NCBI GenBank assembly: GCA_900466575.1
Contig: UBMP01000014.1
Span: 1 to 64,000, forward strand
DNA from: Hyphomicrobiales bacterium
GTDB lineage: Bacteria; Pseudomonadota; Alphaproteobacteria; Rhizobiales; Rhizobiaceae
Reading direction: 5' to 3'
Length of the DNA stretch: 64,000 nt
The notes below the pieces were generated by a model, which did no database searches, was not told where the DNA came from, and was given only the letters and a program-made list of their open reading frames with translations. Below are positions 1 through 9,377 of the stretch, piece by piece (position 1 is the stretch's first letter; each line of letters begins with the position of its first letter). The position numbers were made by a program, and so were the translations under genes.

Positions 1-189
1 GGGGGAGTCGTTTCATCGAGTTTTTTGCCTCAATGCCGCCCGCGCCCCCTGATGACATCCTCCGCACGTTACGAAGATTGCCACCAGGCTCTCCTCCCGC
101 CTGAGCCCGTCGTCGCGGACCCATCCGGTGGCGGAAGAAGGTTAGGATAATGGAGGATGATAAAGGCGGGGAAAACGGTGCACCTAGGT
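1..189. other. Left edge, no gene supported
   Basis: I see no convincing coding region here. An ATG on the minus strand at 13-15 could begin a gene that runs off the left edge, but only five codons are visible, so nothing can be said about it. Confidence 0.3.
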
Positions 190-425
190 TAGCCTCTCCC
201 CGTGTGGGAGAGGACGGAAAATCAGCATCTTAGCGGAACGCTAAGTGCTAGATTTTCCAGGTGAGGGGGCAAACTCGTCCCCGCAGCCAGACCCCCTCAC
301 TTGCAAAATCTACGACTTAGCCCTGCGGCTAAGACCGTGATTTTGCTTTCTCCCCCACCGAGGGGGAGACTGGAGCAAGCGGCGCACGCCTCGTCCACCT
401 CTCCAGCTTTAGGGAGAGGTGGACG
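190..425. repeat. Mosaic palindromic intergenic repeat
   Basis: Several nested inverted repeats are stacked here. One hairpin spans 217-257 with arms GAAAATC and CTTAGCG closed by a GAA loop. A second spans 304-345 with the related arms CAAAATC and CTTAGCC. Between them GTGAGGGGG (262-270) faces CCCCCTCAC (292-300), and the outer edges carry CTCTCCC/GGGAGAG type arms. The layout matches the composite palindromic repeats common between rhizobial genes. No coding potential is evident. The element ends about 90 bases before thiN and may be transcribed in its leader. Confidence 0.7.
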
Positions 426-516
426 CTGACCGTCCCGCACGGTTCTCCTCTTGCCCTAAAACTCCCCTCACGCTTTGCCCTTCCGGGCGGCCCCATTTTC
501 CGCTATCAGCCGAGCC

Positions 517-1161
517 ATGAGCCTTTTCACCATTCTTCTCGCCGGCGACCTCGCCATCACGGAGCGCCTGACACACCAAGTGACAGGCACGCGCGTGATC
601 GCTGCCGATGGCGGGATGCGTCATGCGAGAGCCCTCGGCGTGACACCGGAACTCTGGGTCGGCGATTTCGATTCAGCACCGGATGCGCTGCTTGACCAAT
701 GGCAGGGCATCGAGCGCCAGCCCTATCCGCGCGCCAAAAATGCGACCGACGGCGAGATCGCCGTGGATACGGCGCTGGCTCGCGGTGCGACATCGCTCGT
801 CATTGCCGGGGCGCTGGGCGGCGAGCGGACCGACCATGCGGTGATGCATCTGCTCCTCGCGCTGTCGCTGACCGAACGCGGCATCCCGACGCTGCTGACG
901 ACCGGCGAGGAAGAGGCCCGCGCCCATCTCGGCGGACAAATGCACTTCGATCTGCCCAAGGGCGCGCTCTTCTCGATCCTGCCGTTTTCGGCGCTGTCGG
1001 GCCTGACCATCGAAGGCGCGCGTTATCCGCTCGACCGCGCCGAAATCGACAGTGGCTCGTCGCGCACCGTTTCCAATGTCGCCGAAGGTCCGGTGACGAT
1101 CACGCTTCAATCCGGCCGCGCGATGGTCATCGCAAGGCCCGCAGACATGTCTGGAGGCTGA
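517..1161 (+). CDS. thiN: Thiamine pyrophosphokinase
   Basis: This 214-residue cytosolic enzyme transfers pyrophosphate from ATP to thiamine to give thiamine diphosphate. The family signature is clear: a DGG motif at residues 31-33, GDFDS at 49-53, a KNATDGEIAVDTA segment near residue 75 and GGERTDHAV shortly after, together forming the ATP and metal site. The start at 517 is chosen over an in-frame ATG at 475 because the extra 14 residues are not part of the fold. The stop is one base before the ABC-F start at 1163, so the two genes are probably cotranscribed. No TPP riboswitch is seen upstream. Confidence 0.9.
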   Translation: MSLFTILLAGDLAITERLTHQVTGTRVIAADGGMRHARALGVTPELWVGDFDSAPDALLDQWQGIERQPYPRAKNATDGEIAVDTALARGATSLVIAGALGGERTDHAVMHLLLALSLTERGIPTLLTTGEEEARAHLGGQMHFDLPKGALFSILPFSALSGLTIEGARYPLDRAEIDSGSSRTVSNVAEGPVTITLQSGRAMVIARPADMSGG

Positions 1162-1162
1162 C

Positions 1163-2986
<1,824 letters not shown>

Positions 2987-3064
2987 AAGCCTCGTTCGTT
3001 CAAGCTTGCACAAATTTGGCGCGCTGGTTACGCTGATCCCAAACAGGCGGCAGCATTCGGAGCG

Positions 3065-3192
3065 CCCCTCATCCGGCCCTTCGGGCCACCTTCTCCCCGC
3101 TGGGGAGAAGAGGGAGTTTGCCGCAGCCTCTCGGTTCTCCTCGCCCCACCGGGGAGAGGTCCGCCGAGCAAAGCGGAGGCGGGGTGAGGGGG
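3065..3192. repeat. Palindromic intergenic repeat
   Basis: Outer arms CCCCTCA (from 3065) and TGAGGGG (to about 3192) enclose inner hairpins such as TTCTCCCC/GGGGAGAA near 3090-3110. It resembles the 190-425 element in its CCCCTCA/TGAGGGG arms and fills most of the 246-base gap between the ABC-F and MoxR genes. No gene is seen in it. Confidence 0.7.
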
Positions 3193-3232
3193 TGACGCCT
3201 GCTCCGGCCCTACATATGGAGAGCACACACGC

Positions 3233-4078
<846 letters not shown>

Positions 4079-4122
4079 GCATTTCCAGGAAAAGTGGGAA
4101 CCGGTTTTCCGTCCGGAAATGC
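4079..4122. repeat. GCATTTCC dispersed repeat, copy 1
   Basis: An imperfect palindrome begins with GCATTTCC directly after the MoxR stop codon and ends with GGAAATGC, with GGGAACCGGTTTTCC in the middle. Related copies lie at 7065-7108 and 43837-43892. It resembles the RIME-like dispersed elements of rhizobia; that family name is inferred. Confidence 0.75.
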
Positions 4123-4260
4123 GCCAAGGCGAAAAACCAGACAGGGAACCAAGTACCACGCCCGAAGTTACAATCTGGCAGCACCTGCTGCCGGAAGAGG
4201 CTTTGGGGGACAACACACCAAAACGCCCATCTTCCGTCCTGAACACTCATGGAGGTAACA

Positions 4261-4338
4261 ATGGGTCGCGGTATTCTTCTCTGGCTTCTTGGCATTCCCC
4301 TGCCGCTCGTCATCCTGCTCGTCCTCTTCATGCGATAG
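4261..4338 (+). CDS. 25-residue hydrophobic small protein
   Basis: A very short ORF encodes MGRGILLWLLG followed by a Pro/Leu/Val/Ile-rich stretch ending in FMR. It is almost entirely one membrane-spanning helix. A textbook Shine-Dalgarno GGAGGTAA sits at 4251-4258, two bases before the ATG, and the next gene starts eight bases after its stop, which argues that it is translated and cotranscribed with that gene. I know similar small membrane peptides are annotated in rhizobia and other proteobacteria, but I know of no function. It could be a small inner-membrane protein or a translated leader for the downstream gene. Confidence 0.7.
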   Translation: MGRGILLWLLGIPLPLVILLVLFMR

Positions 4339-4346
4339 GTGGTGTC

Positions 4347-5240
4347 ATGACATCCACCGATTTCGCAACCACTGCTACGCCGGTCGAATCGAGCCGGTCG
4401 GCACTCGCCTGGGGACCGGTCATCGGCGGCGCTTTCGCCTCCGTCGCAACCAGCCTCATCCTCCTCTTCCTCGGCTCCGGCGTCGGCCTGACCATGGTGT
4501 CGCCGACGTCGGATAACAATTTCAGCCTCGCCACGCTCGGCGTCACGGCGGCCATCTGGTTCGTCGTCGTGCAGTGGCTGTCCTCGGCGCTCGGCGGGTA
4601 CCTGACCGGCCGGCTGCGCACAAAGTGGGCCGCCGTGCATACCGACGAAGTCTTCTTCCGCGATACTGCGCATGGCTTCCTCAGCTGGGCGATCGCCACC
4701 GTTTTTGTGGTCGGGTTCCTCTCGACGTCGATGGGCGCCCTCATGGGGGCCGGCGCAACGGTCGCGGCCAATACGGCTGGCGCCGCGGGTGCAGCGGCAG
4801 CCAGCGCCGCCGGTCCGACCAACAACGACATGTCGACGAACTACTTCAGCGAATTGTTGCTGAGGCCCGCGCCGAACAAACCCGCGCCTGCCAACGCCAA
4901 TGGCGCGGCGGTGTCTGCGAGCGTCACCAACATTCTGCTGAACGGCGCAGTCAACGGCCAGATCCCGGACGAGGACAAGACCTATCTGGCAAGCGTCGTC
5001 GCGTCGCAGACTGGCCTGTCGCAGGAGGAAGCAACGGCCCGCGTCAATACCGTTCTCAAGCGCATCGATGACGCCAAGGAGGAGGCGAAGGCCGCCGCTG
5101 AAAAGGCGCGCAAGGCAGCAGCGACCGCTTCGCTGATTGCTGCCGCCTCGCTTCTGGTGGGCGCGTTCATCGCCTCCGCCGCCGCAGCACTCGGCGGCTC
5201 ACAGCGCGACGAGGAAGAAGACCTGCTCGTCGTTCGGTAA
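4347..5240 (+). CDS. Conserved membrane protein, function unknown
   Basis: This 297-residue protein has about four hydrophobic helices: one near residues 22-45, one near 57-80, one near 108-135 and a last one at 255-285. The two halves are joined by an Ala-rich middle region and an Asp/Glu/Lys-rich coiled segment at about 220-255. The final tail is acidic (DEEED). I do not recognise an enzymatic motif. The start at 4347 follows the 25-residue peptide gene by eight bases, so a longer open frame reaching back to 4119 is not used. The gene is closed by a terminator at 5268. Confidence 0.75.
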   Translation: MTSTDFATTATPVESSRSALAWGPVIGGAFASVATSLILLFLGSGVGLTMVSPTSDNNFSLATLGVTAAIWFVVVQWLSSALGGYLTGRLRTKWAAVHTDEVFFRDTAHGFLSWAIATVFVVGFLSTSMGALMGAGATVAANTAGAAGAAAASAAGPTNNDMSTNYFSELLLRPAPNKPAPANANGAAVSASVTNILLNGAVNGQIPDEDKTYLASVVASQTGLSQEEATARVNTVLKRIDDAKEEAKAAAEKARKAAATASLIAAASLLVGAFIASAAAALGGSQRDEEEDLLVVR

Positions 5241-5267
5241 GTCCGCAAACACGCACATCGAGACCAG

Positions 5268-5302
5268 ATGGCCGCTCCGAGAGGGGCGGCCATTTGCTTG
5301 TT
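5268..5302 (+). terminator. Probable intrinsic terminator
   Basis: ATGGCCGCTCC (5268-5278) pairs with GGGGCGGCCAT (5283-5293) over a GAGA loop, with a T-rich tail TTGCTTGTT. It lies 27 bases after the membrane protein stop. Confidence 0.65.
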
Positions 5303-5323
5303 AGGCGCAGCTGATTTCGTGAA

Positions 5324-5352
5324 TTGATTCTGAAATCGAAAGGAACTAGATA
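5324..5352 (+). promoter_or_regulatory. Candidate sigma-70 promoter for metA
   Basis: TTGATT (5324-5329) and TAGATA (5347-5352) are separated by 17 bases. A start near 5359 would place the 5' end right at the riboswitch. The -10 match is modest. Confidence 0.45.
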
Positions 5353-5358
5353 CTACAC

Positions 5359-5411
5359 GTCCCGTGGTGATTTGCCGGCCGGCTTGCAGCCACGTAAAAG
5401 AAGTCGCTAAA
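5359..5411 (+). ncRNA. SAM-II riboswitch
   Basis: The conserved SAM-II core is present: CGTGGTGATTTG (5363-5374), GCCGGCCGGCTTGCAGCCACG style pairing around 5374-5394 and the closing AAGTCGCTAAA (5401-5411). CGTGG (5363-5367) pairs with CCACG (5390-5394) and the pseudoknot strand is the downstream AAGTCGCTAAA. SAM-II is an alphaproteobacterial class that senses S-adenosylmethionine and sits before metA, metX or metZ. Here it precedes metA by 80 bases, with a terminator in between, so binding SAM should lower metA expression. Confidence 0.92.
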
Positions 5412-5438
5412 ATGGGCCCAGATGACAGTTCTGTCTGG

Positions 5439-5468
5439 AACCGGTAGCGATTTCGCCGCCGGTTTTTT
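5439..5468 (+). terminator. Riboswitch-linked intrinsic terminator
   Basis: AACCGG (5439-5444) pairs with CCGGTT (5459-5464), with an inner GCGA/TCGC stem, followed by six T residues (5463-5468). It lies between the SAM-II aptamer and the metA start, which suggests that the switch works at least partly by premature termination. Confidence 0.75.
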
Positions 5469-5490
5469 GCGTTTTGGAAGAGAGAAGACC

Positions 5491-6429
5491 ATGCCGATCA
5501 AGATTCCCGATGGATTGCCCGCCCAGGAAACCCTTGTGAAAGAAGGCGTGCGCGTAATGACGGAGGCTGTCGCCATCCGTCAGGACATCCGCCCGCTTCG
5601 CTTCGGCCTGCTCAATCTCATGCCCAACAAGATCAAGACCGAGCTGCAATTCGCACGCCTTCTCGGCGCATCGCCCCTGCAGATCGAACTGAATCTCGTC
5701 CGCGTCGGCGGCCACAAGGCCAAGAACACGTCGGAAGAGCATCTGCTCGCCTTCTACGACACCTGGGAAGAGGTGAAGGACCAGAAATTCGACGGCTTCA
5801 TCGTCACCGGCGCGCCGATCGAGACGCTCGAATTCCAGGATGTGACCTACTGGAACGAGATGGAACAGATCCTCGATTGGACCGTCACCAATGTCCACTC
5901 GACCATGAATATCTGCTGGGGCGGCATGGCCGCCATCTGGCACTTCAACCGCGTGCCCAAATACACGCTCGACCACAAGGCCTTTGGCGTCTATCGCCAC
6001 CTGAACCTCGCCCCCGCCTCGCCCTATCTCAACGGCTTCTCCGACGATTTCCAGATTCCGGTTTCTCGCTGGACGGAGGTGCGACGCGCCGATATCGAGA
6101 AGGTGCCGGGCCTCGAAATCCTGATGGAGTCACCGGAAACGGGGGTCTGCATCGTGCATGAGCGCAAGTGCAACCGTCTCTATGTGTTCAACCATATCGA
6201 ATATGATTCCACGACGCTGGCGGACGAATATTTCCGCGACGTGCAGGCCGGTTCTGCGATCGAAGTGCCGCACAACTACTTCCCCGACGACAATCCGGAA
6301 AACAAGCCGCTCAACCGTTGGAAGAGCCACGCCCATCTGCTTTTCGGCAACTGGATCAACAATATCTACCAGACCACGCCCTATGACATGGCGCAGATCG
6401 GCGAGGTGGAACACAACCCCGGATACTGA
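5491..6429 (+). CDS. metA: Homoserine O-acyltransferase (probably acetyl-CoA specific)
   Basis: This 312-residue enzyme activates homoserine for methionine synthesis. Catalytic residues are in register with the family: Cys142 in NICWGG, His235 and Glu237 in FNHIEYD. Residue 111 is Glu, in the segment [10 protein letters not shown]; in this family Glu111 goes with acetyl-CoA use, while Gly111 (as in E. coli) goes with succinyl-CoA, so the product is probably O-acetylhomoserine despite the usual name succinyltransferase. The start at 5491 is preferred over an in-frame ATG at 5422, which would lie inside the leader. Expression is controlled by the SAM-II riboswitch and terminator upstream. Confidence 0.93.
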   Translation: MPIKIPDGLPAQETLVKEGVRVMTEAVAIRQDIRPLRFGLLNLMPNKIKTELQFARLLGASPLQIELNLVRVGGHKAKNTSEEHLLAFYDTWEEVKDQKFDGFIVTGAPIETLEFQDVTYWNEMEQILDWTVTNVHSTMNICWGGMAAIWHFNRVPKYTLDHKAFGVYRHLNLAPASPYLNGFSDDFQIPVSRWTEVRRADIEKVPGLEILMESPETGVCIVHERKCNRLYVFNHIEYDSTTLADEYFRDVQAGSAIEVPHNYFPDDNPENKPLNRWKSHAHLLFGNWINNIYQTTPYDMAQIGEVEHNPGY

Positions 6430-6453
6430 TCCGGGTTGTGGCGGGTTTCGATT

Positions 6454-6493
6454 TGTATCACACTGGTCGTATTGCACGATTAAATGTGATACA
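6454..6493. promoter_or_regulatory. Inverted repeat, candidate BrnA operator
   Basis: TGTATCACA (6454-6462) and TGTGATACA (6485-6493) form a perfect 9-base inverted repeat, six bases before the brnT start. BrnA antitoxins of other bacteria repress their own promoter, so this is a good operator candidate. Promoter-like hexamers between the arms are weak. Confidence 0.5.
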
Positions 6494-6498
6494 TTAAA

Positions 6499-6744
6499 TT
6501 GAAGATCGTCTGGGATGAGAACAAGCGACGCAGCAATCTGGCCAAGCACGGGCTGGATTTTGCGGGTTTGACGCTGGAGTTTTTCGCGGCCGCTCAATTC
6601 GGCCGCGTTAAACACGGTCGCCTCGTAGCAGTCGGCGAGTTCGAAGGGCATTTGGTGATTGCCGTCATCTTCCGCCCGCTGGGCGTGGAAGCAATTTCGG
6701 TCATCTCGATGCGGCCGGCAAGCAAGCGGGAAAGGAAGCGATGA
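6499..6744 (+). CDS. brnT: BrnT family ribonuclease toxin
   Basis: The 81-residue product belongs to the BrnT (DUF497) toxins, small RelE-like ribonucleases that inhibit translation. The typical opening KIVWDENKRRSNLAKHG is present, with a Phe-rich middle and the C-terminal ISMRPASKRE segment that carries the conserved Arg/Ser/Arg residues. The start is TTG at 6499; no upstream ATG fits the family length. Its stop overlaps the start of the antitoxin gene by four bases, and the toxin-first order is usual for this system. An inverted repeat upstream is probably the operator. Confidence 0.85.
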   Translation: MKIVWDENKRRSNLAKHGLDFAGLTLEFFAAAQFGRVKHGRLVAVGEFEGHLVIAVIFRPLGVEAISVISMRPASKRERKR

Positions 6745-7064
6745 TGTCTGTAAAATTTTCCTCGAAGCGACCGCTCACCGATGAGGAAGAAGCTGAAATC
6801 CAGCGCATGATCGCCTCCGATCCGGATAATCCGGAACTGACCGACGAGCAGATCGCAAACATGCGCCCCTTGCGTGAAGTCCTTCCCGATCTCGCCGCCG
6901 CCATCGACCGCGAGCTTGCCCGCCGCGGTCGTCCGCCGGTCGAAAATCCGCGTCGGCAGGTGTCAATCCGGCTGGACCCGGAGGTGCTGGACTATTACAA
7001 ATCGACGGGCAAGGGCTGGCAATCAAGGATCAATGACGCCTTGAGGAAAGCTGCCGGGTTGTGA
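6741..7064 (+). CDS. brnA: BrnA family antitoxin
   Basis: This 107-residue protein should bind and neutralise BrnT and repress the operon. The N-terminal half is acidic and helical (DEEEAEIQRMIASDPD), as expected for toxin binding, and the C-terminal part VSIRLDPEVLDYYKSTGKGW followed by RINDALRKA is a ribbon-helix-helix type DNA-binding fold. The start codons ATG-ATG at 6741/6744 overlap the brnT stop, indicating translational coupling. Which of the two ATGs is used cannot be decided. Confidence 0.85.
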   Translation: MMSVKFSSKRPLTDEEEAEIQRMIASDPDNPELTDEQIANMRPLREVLPDLAAAIDRELARRGRPPVENPRRQVSIRLDPEVLDYYKSTGKGWQSRINDALRKAAGL

Positions 7065-7108
7065 GCAATTCCAGTGAAAGCGGGAACCGGTTTCACATCC
7101 GGAATTGC
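7065..7108. repeat. GCATTTCC dispersed repeat, copy 2
   Basis: GCAATTCC starts directly after the brnA stop and GGAATTGC closes the element, with GGGAACCGGTTTCACATCC inside. The paired changes in both arms relative to copy 1 (4079-4122) keep the palindrome intact. Confidence 0.75.
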
Positions 7109-7134
7109 GGTAAAAAAACTAGGGTTCACCGCCG

Positions 7135-8322
7135 ATGTTCATCCCCTTCTTCCTCGAACTGAAGGCCGCGAAGGTTCCTGTTTCGCTTCGGGAATATCTG
7201 ACGTTGCTGGAAGGCATGGAGACGGGGCTGGTCGATTTCGACGTCGAGGGATTCTACTATCTTTCCCGTGCCACGCTGGTGAAGGACGAGCGCTTCATCG
7301 ACCGGTTTGATCAGGTCTTTTCGCAGGTCTTCAAGGGACTGGAAGCCGTCTCCGGCAGCGCCGATGCGGTCGACCCGACCGACATTCCCGATGAATGGCT
7401 GCGCCGTATGGCGGAGAAGTTTCTGACGGAGGAAGAAAAGGCGCTGGTGAAATCGCTTGGCGGTTTCGAGGCGCTGATGGAAACGCTGAAACAGCGGCTC
7501 GCCGAACAGCAGGGTCGCCACCAGGGCGGCAACAAATGGATCGGCACCGCCGGCACCTCCCCCTTCGGCGCCTATGGCTACAATCCCGAGGGCGTGCGCA
7601 TCGGGCAGGACAAGTCGCGTAACCGCCGCGCCGTCAAGGTCTGGGATCGTCGCGACTTCAAGAACCTCGACGACAATGTCGAGATCGGCACCCGCAACAT
7701 CAAGGTCGCGCTGAAGCGCCTGCGCAAATGGATAAGGCGGGGTGCGGACGAGGAGCTGGACTTAAGCGGCACGATCCGCTCCACCGCCGAACACGGCTAT
7801 CTGGATGTGAAGACGCGCCCCGAGCGGCGCAATGCCGTCAAGCTCCTGATGTTCTTCGACATCGGCGGCTCGATGGACGATCATATCAAGGTGGCGGAAG
7901 AGCTGTTCTCGGCGGCGAAGTCCGAGTTCAAGCACATGGAATATTTCTACTTCCACAATTGCGTCTACGAGGGCGTGTGGAAGGACAACAAGCGCCGCCG
8001 CGTCGATGTGACCTCGACCTTCGACGTGATCCGCACCTTCGGCTCCGACTACAAGGCGATCTTCGTCGGCGACGCCGCGATGGCACCTTACGAGATTTCC
8101 CACCCCGGCGGCTCGGTGGAGCACTGGAATGCGGAAGCCGGCGCCGTCTGGCTCGACCGGCTGACCAGTCACTTCACCAAGAGCATCTGGATAAACCCCG
8201 TGAAAGAAGAGTATTGGGGCTACAGCCAGTCCACCCAGATGCTGCGCACGCTGATGAATGGCCGCATGTACCCCCTCACCCTCGGCGGGCTGGAAAACGC
8301 CACCCGCGAACTCTCTCGATAA
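7135..8322 (+). CDS. VWA-domain protein, CoxE-like
   Basis: This 395-residue cytosolic protein has the layout of CoxE-like proteins: an N-terminal helical region (residues 1-130), a linker rich in Gly, and a C-terminal von Willebrand A domain from about 215. The metal-binding motif reads FFDIGGSMDDH (about 240-250), so the first Ser of the usual DxSxS is Gly. Such proteins work with a MoxR ATPase in metal-centre or complex assembly; the MoxR gene at 3233-4078 is the likely partner. The start ATG at 7135 follows a repeat. The substrate of the pair here is unknown. Confidence 0.85.
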   Translation: MFIPFFLELKAAKVPVSLREYLTLLEGMETGLVDFDVEGFYYLSRATLVKDERFIDRFDQVFSQVFKGLEAVSGSADAVDPTDIPDEWLRRMAEKFLTEEEKALVKSLGGFEALMETLKQRLAEQQGRHQGGNKWIGTAGTSPFGAYGYNPEGVRIGQDKSRNRRAVKVWDRRDFKNLDDNVEIGTRNIKVALKRLRKWIRRGADEELDLSGTIRSTAEHGYLDVKTRPERRNAVKLLMFFDIGGSMDDHIKVAEELFSAAKSEFKHMEYFYFHNCVYEGVWKDNKRRRVDVTSTFDVIRTFGSDYKAIFVGDAAMAPYEISHPGGSVEHWNAEAGAVWLDRLTSHFTKSIWINPVKEEYWGYSQSTQMLRTLMNGRMYPLTLGGLENATRELSR

Positions 8323-8351
8323 GTTTTCACCCCCATCAAGGAATGTTTAAA

Positions 8352-9365
8352 ATGGACGCTGAACTGTTCGGCAAGACGGCCAAGGGCGAGGATGTGCATC
8401 GCGTGACGATCACCGGCGGTGGCCTGACGGCCCACGTCATGACCTGGGGCGCGGTCATTCAGGACCTCCGGCTCGAAGGCCACGATGCGCCGCTCTCGCT
8501 CGGCTTCGAGAAATTCGAGGATTATCCGCTCCACTCCTCGTATTTCGGCGCAACGCCCGGCCGCTGCTCCAACCGCATCGCGGAGGGGAAATTCACGCTC
8601 GACGGCAAGACGATCCAGCTGGAGAAGAACGAGAAGGGCATCGGCCACCTGCATGGCGGCTCGGACGGCATTGCCAAGCGCGTCTGGACGATTGAAGCGC
8701 TGACGGCCAACAGCGTGACCTTGAGCATTCTCGACCCCGATGGCCGCGCCGGCTATCCCGGCAATGCGACGATCAAGGCGATCTTCACGCTGAAGGATGG
8801 CGGCTGCCTCTCCATCGTCTATGAATCGACGACCGATGCGCCCACCCCGGTCAACATCTGCAATCACAGCTATTTCAACCTTGATGGCGGCGAAAGCATC
8901 ATCGACCACGAGCTGCAGATCGACGCCTACAGCTATCTGCCGACCGATGCGGCGCAGATCCCCACCGGCGAGACGCCGGACATTGCCAGCACGGGCTACG
9001 ATTTCCGTGACCTGCGCCCGATCCGCAAGCTCGAGAATGGCGAACAGGTTCTCTACGACCACAATTTCTGCCTCTCGAAGGAGCGCGTGGCCAAGCGCAA
9101 GGTCGCGACCCTGAAGAGCCCGAAATCCGGTGTCTCCATGGATGTGCTGACAACTGAGCCCGGTGTGCAGGTCTATGCCGCCTTCAAGCTCAACGTCCCC
9201 GTTCCGGGTCTGGGTGGCCGCCATTACGGACCCTATGCCGGTCTTTGCATGGAAACGCAGGTCTGGCCGGACGCGGTCAACCACGCGAACTTCCCGAATG
9301 CCATCCTGCGGCCCGGCGAAGTCCTGCGGCAGGAAACGGATTACGTGTTCAAGAAGAATGCCTGA
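8352..9365 (+). CDS. Aldose 1-epimerase family protein
   Basis: A 337-residue cytosolic galactose-mutarotase type protein that would interconvert alpha and beta anomers of aldoses. The family motifs are seen: GRCSNRIAEGKF near residue 74, HLHGGSDG near 99, the catalytic His in NICNHSYFNLDG near 174, and the catalytic Glu in CMETQVWPDAVNHANFP near 300. The gene starts 29 bases after the VWA gene, so it may be read from the same transcript. The natural sugar cannot be named from the sequence; galM-like genes occur in many operons. Confidence 0.88.
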   Translation: MDAELFGKTAKGEDVHRVTITGGGLTAHVMTWGAVIQDLRLEGHDAPLSLGFEKFEDYPLHSSYFGATPGRCSNRIAEGKFTLDGKTIQLEKNEKGIGHLHGGSDGIAKRVWTIEALTANSVTLSILDPDGRAGYPGNATIKAIFTLKDGGCLSIVYESTTDAPTPVNICNHSYFNLDGGESIIDHELQIDAYSYLPTDAAQIPTGETPDIASTGYDFRDLRPIRKLENGEQVLYDHNFCLSKERVAKRKVATLKSPKSGVSMDVLTTEPGVQVYAAFKLNVPVPGLGGRHYGPYAGLCMETQVWPDAVNHANFPNAILRPGEVLRQETDYVFKKNA

Positions 9366-9377
9366 TCGGGGGCAAGG

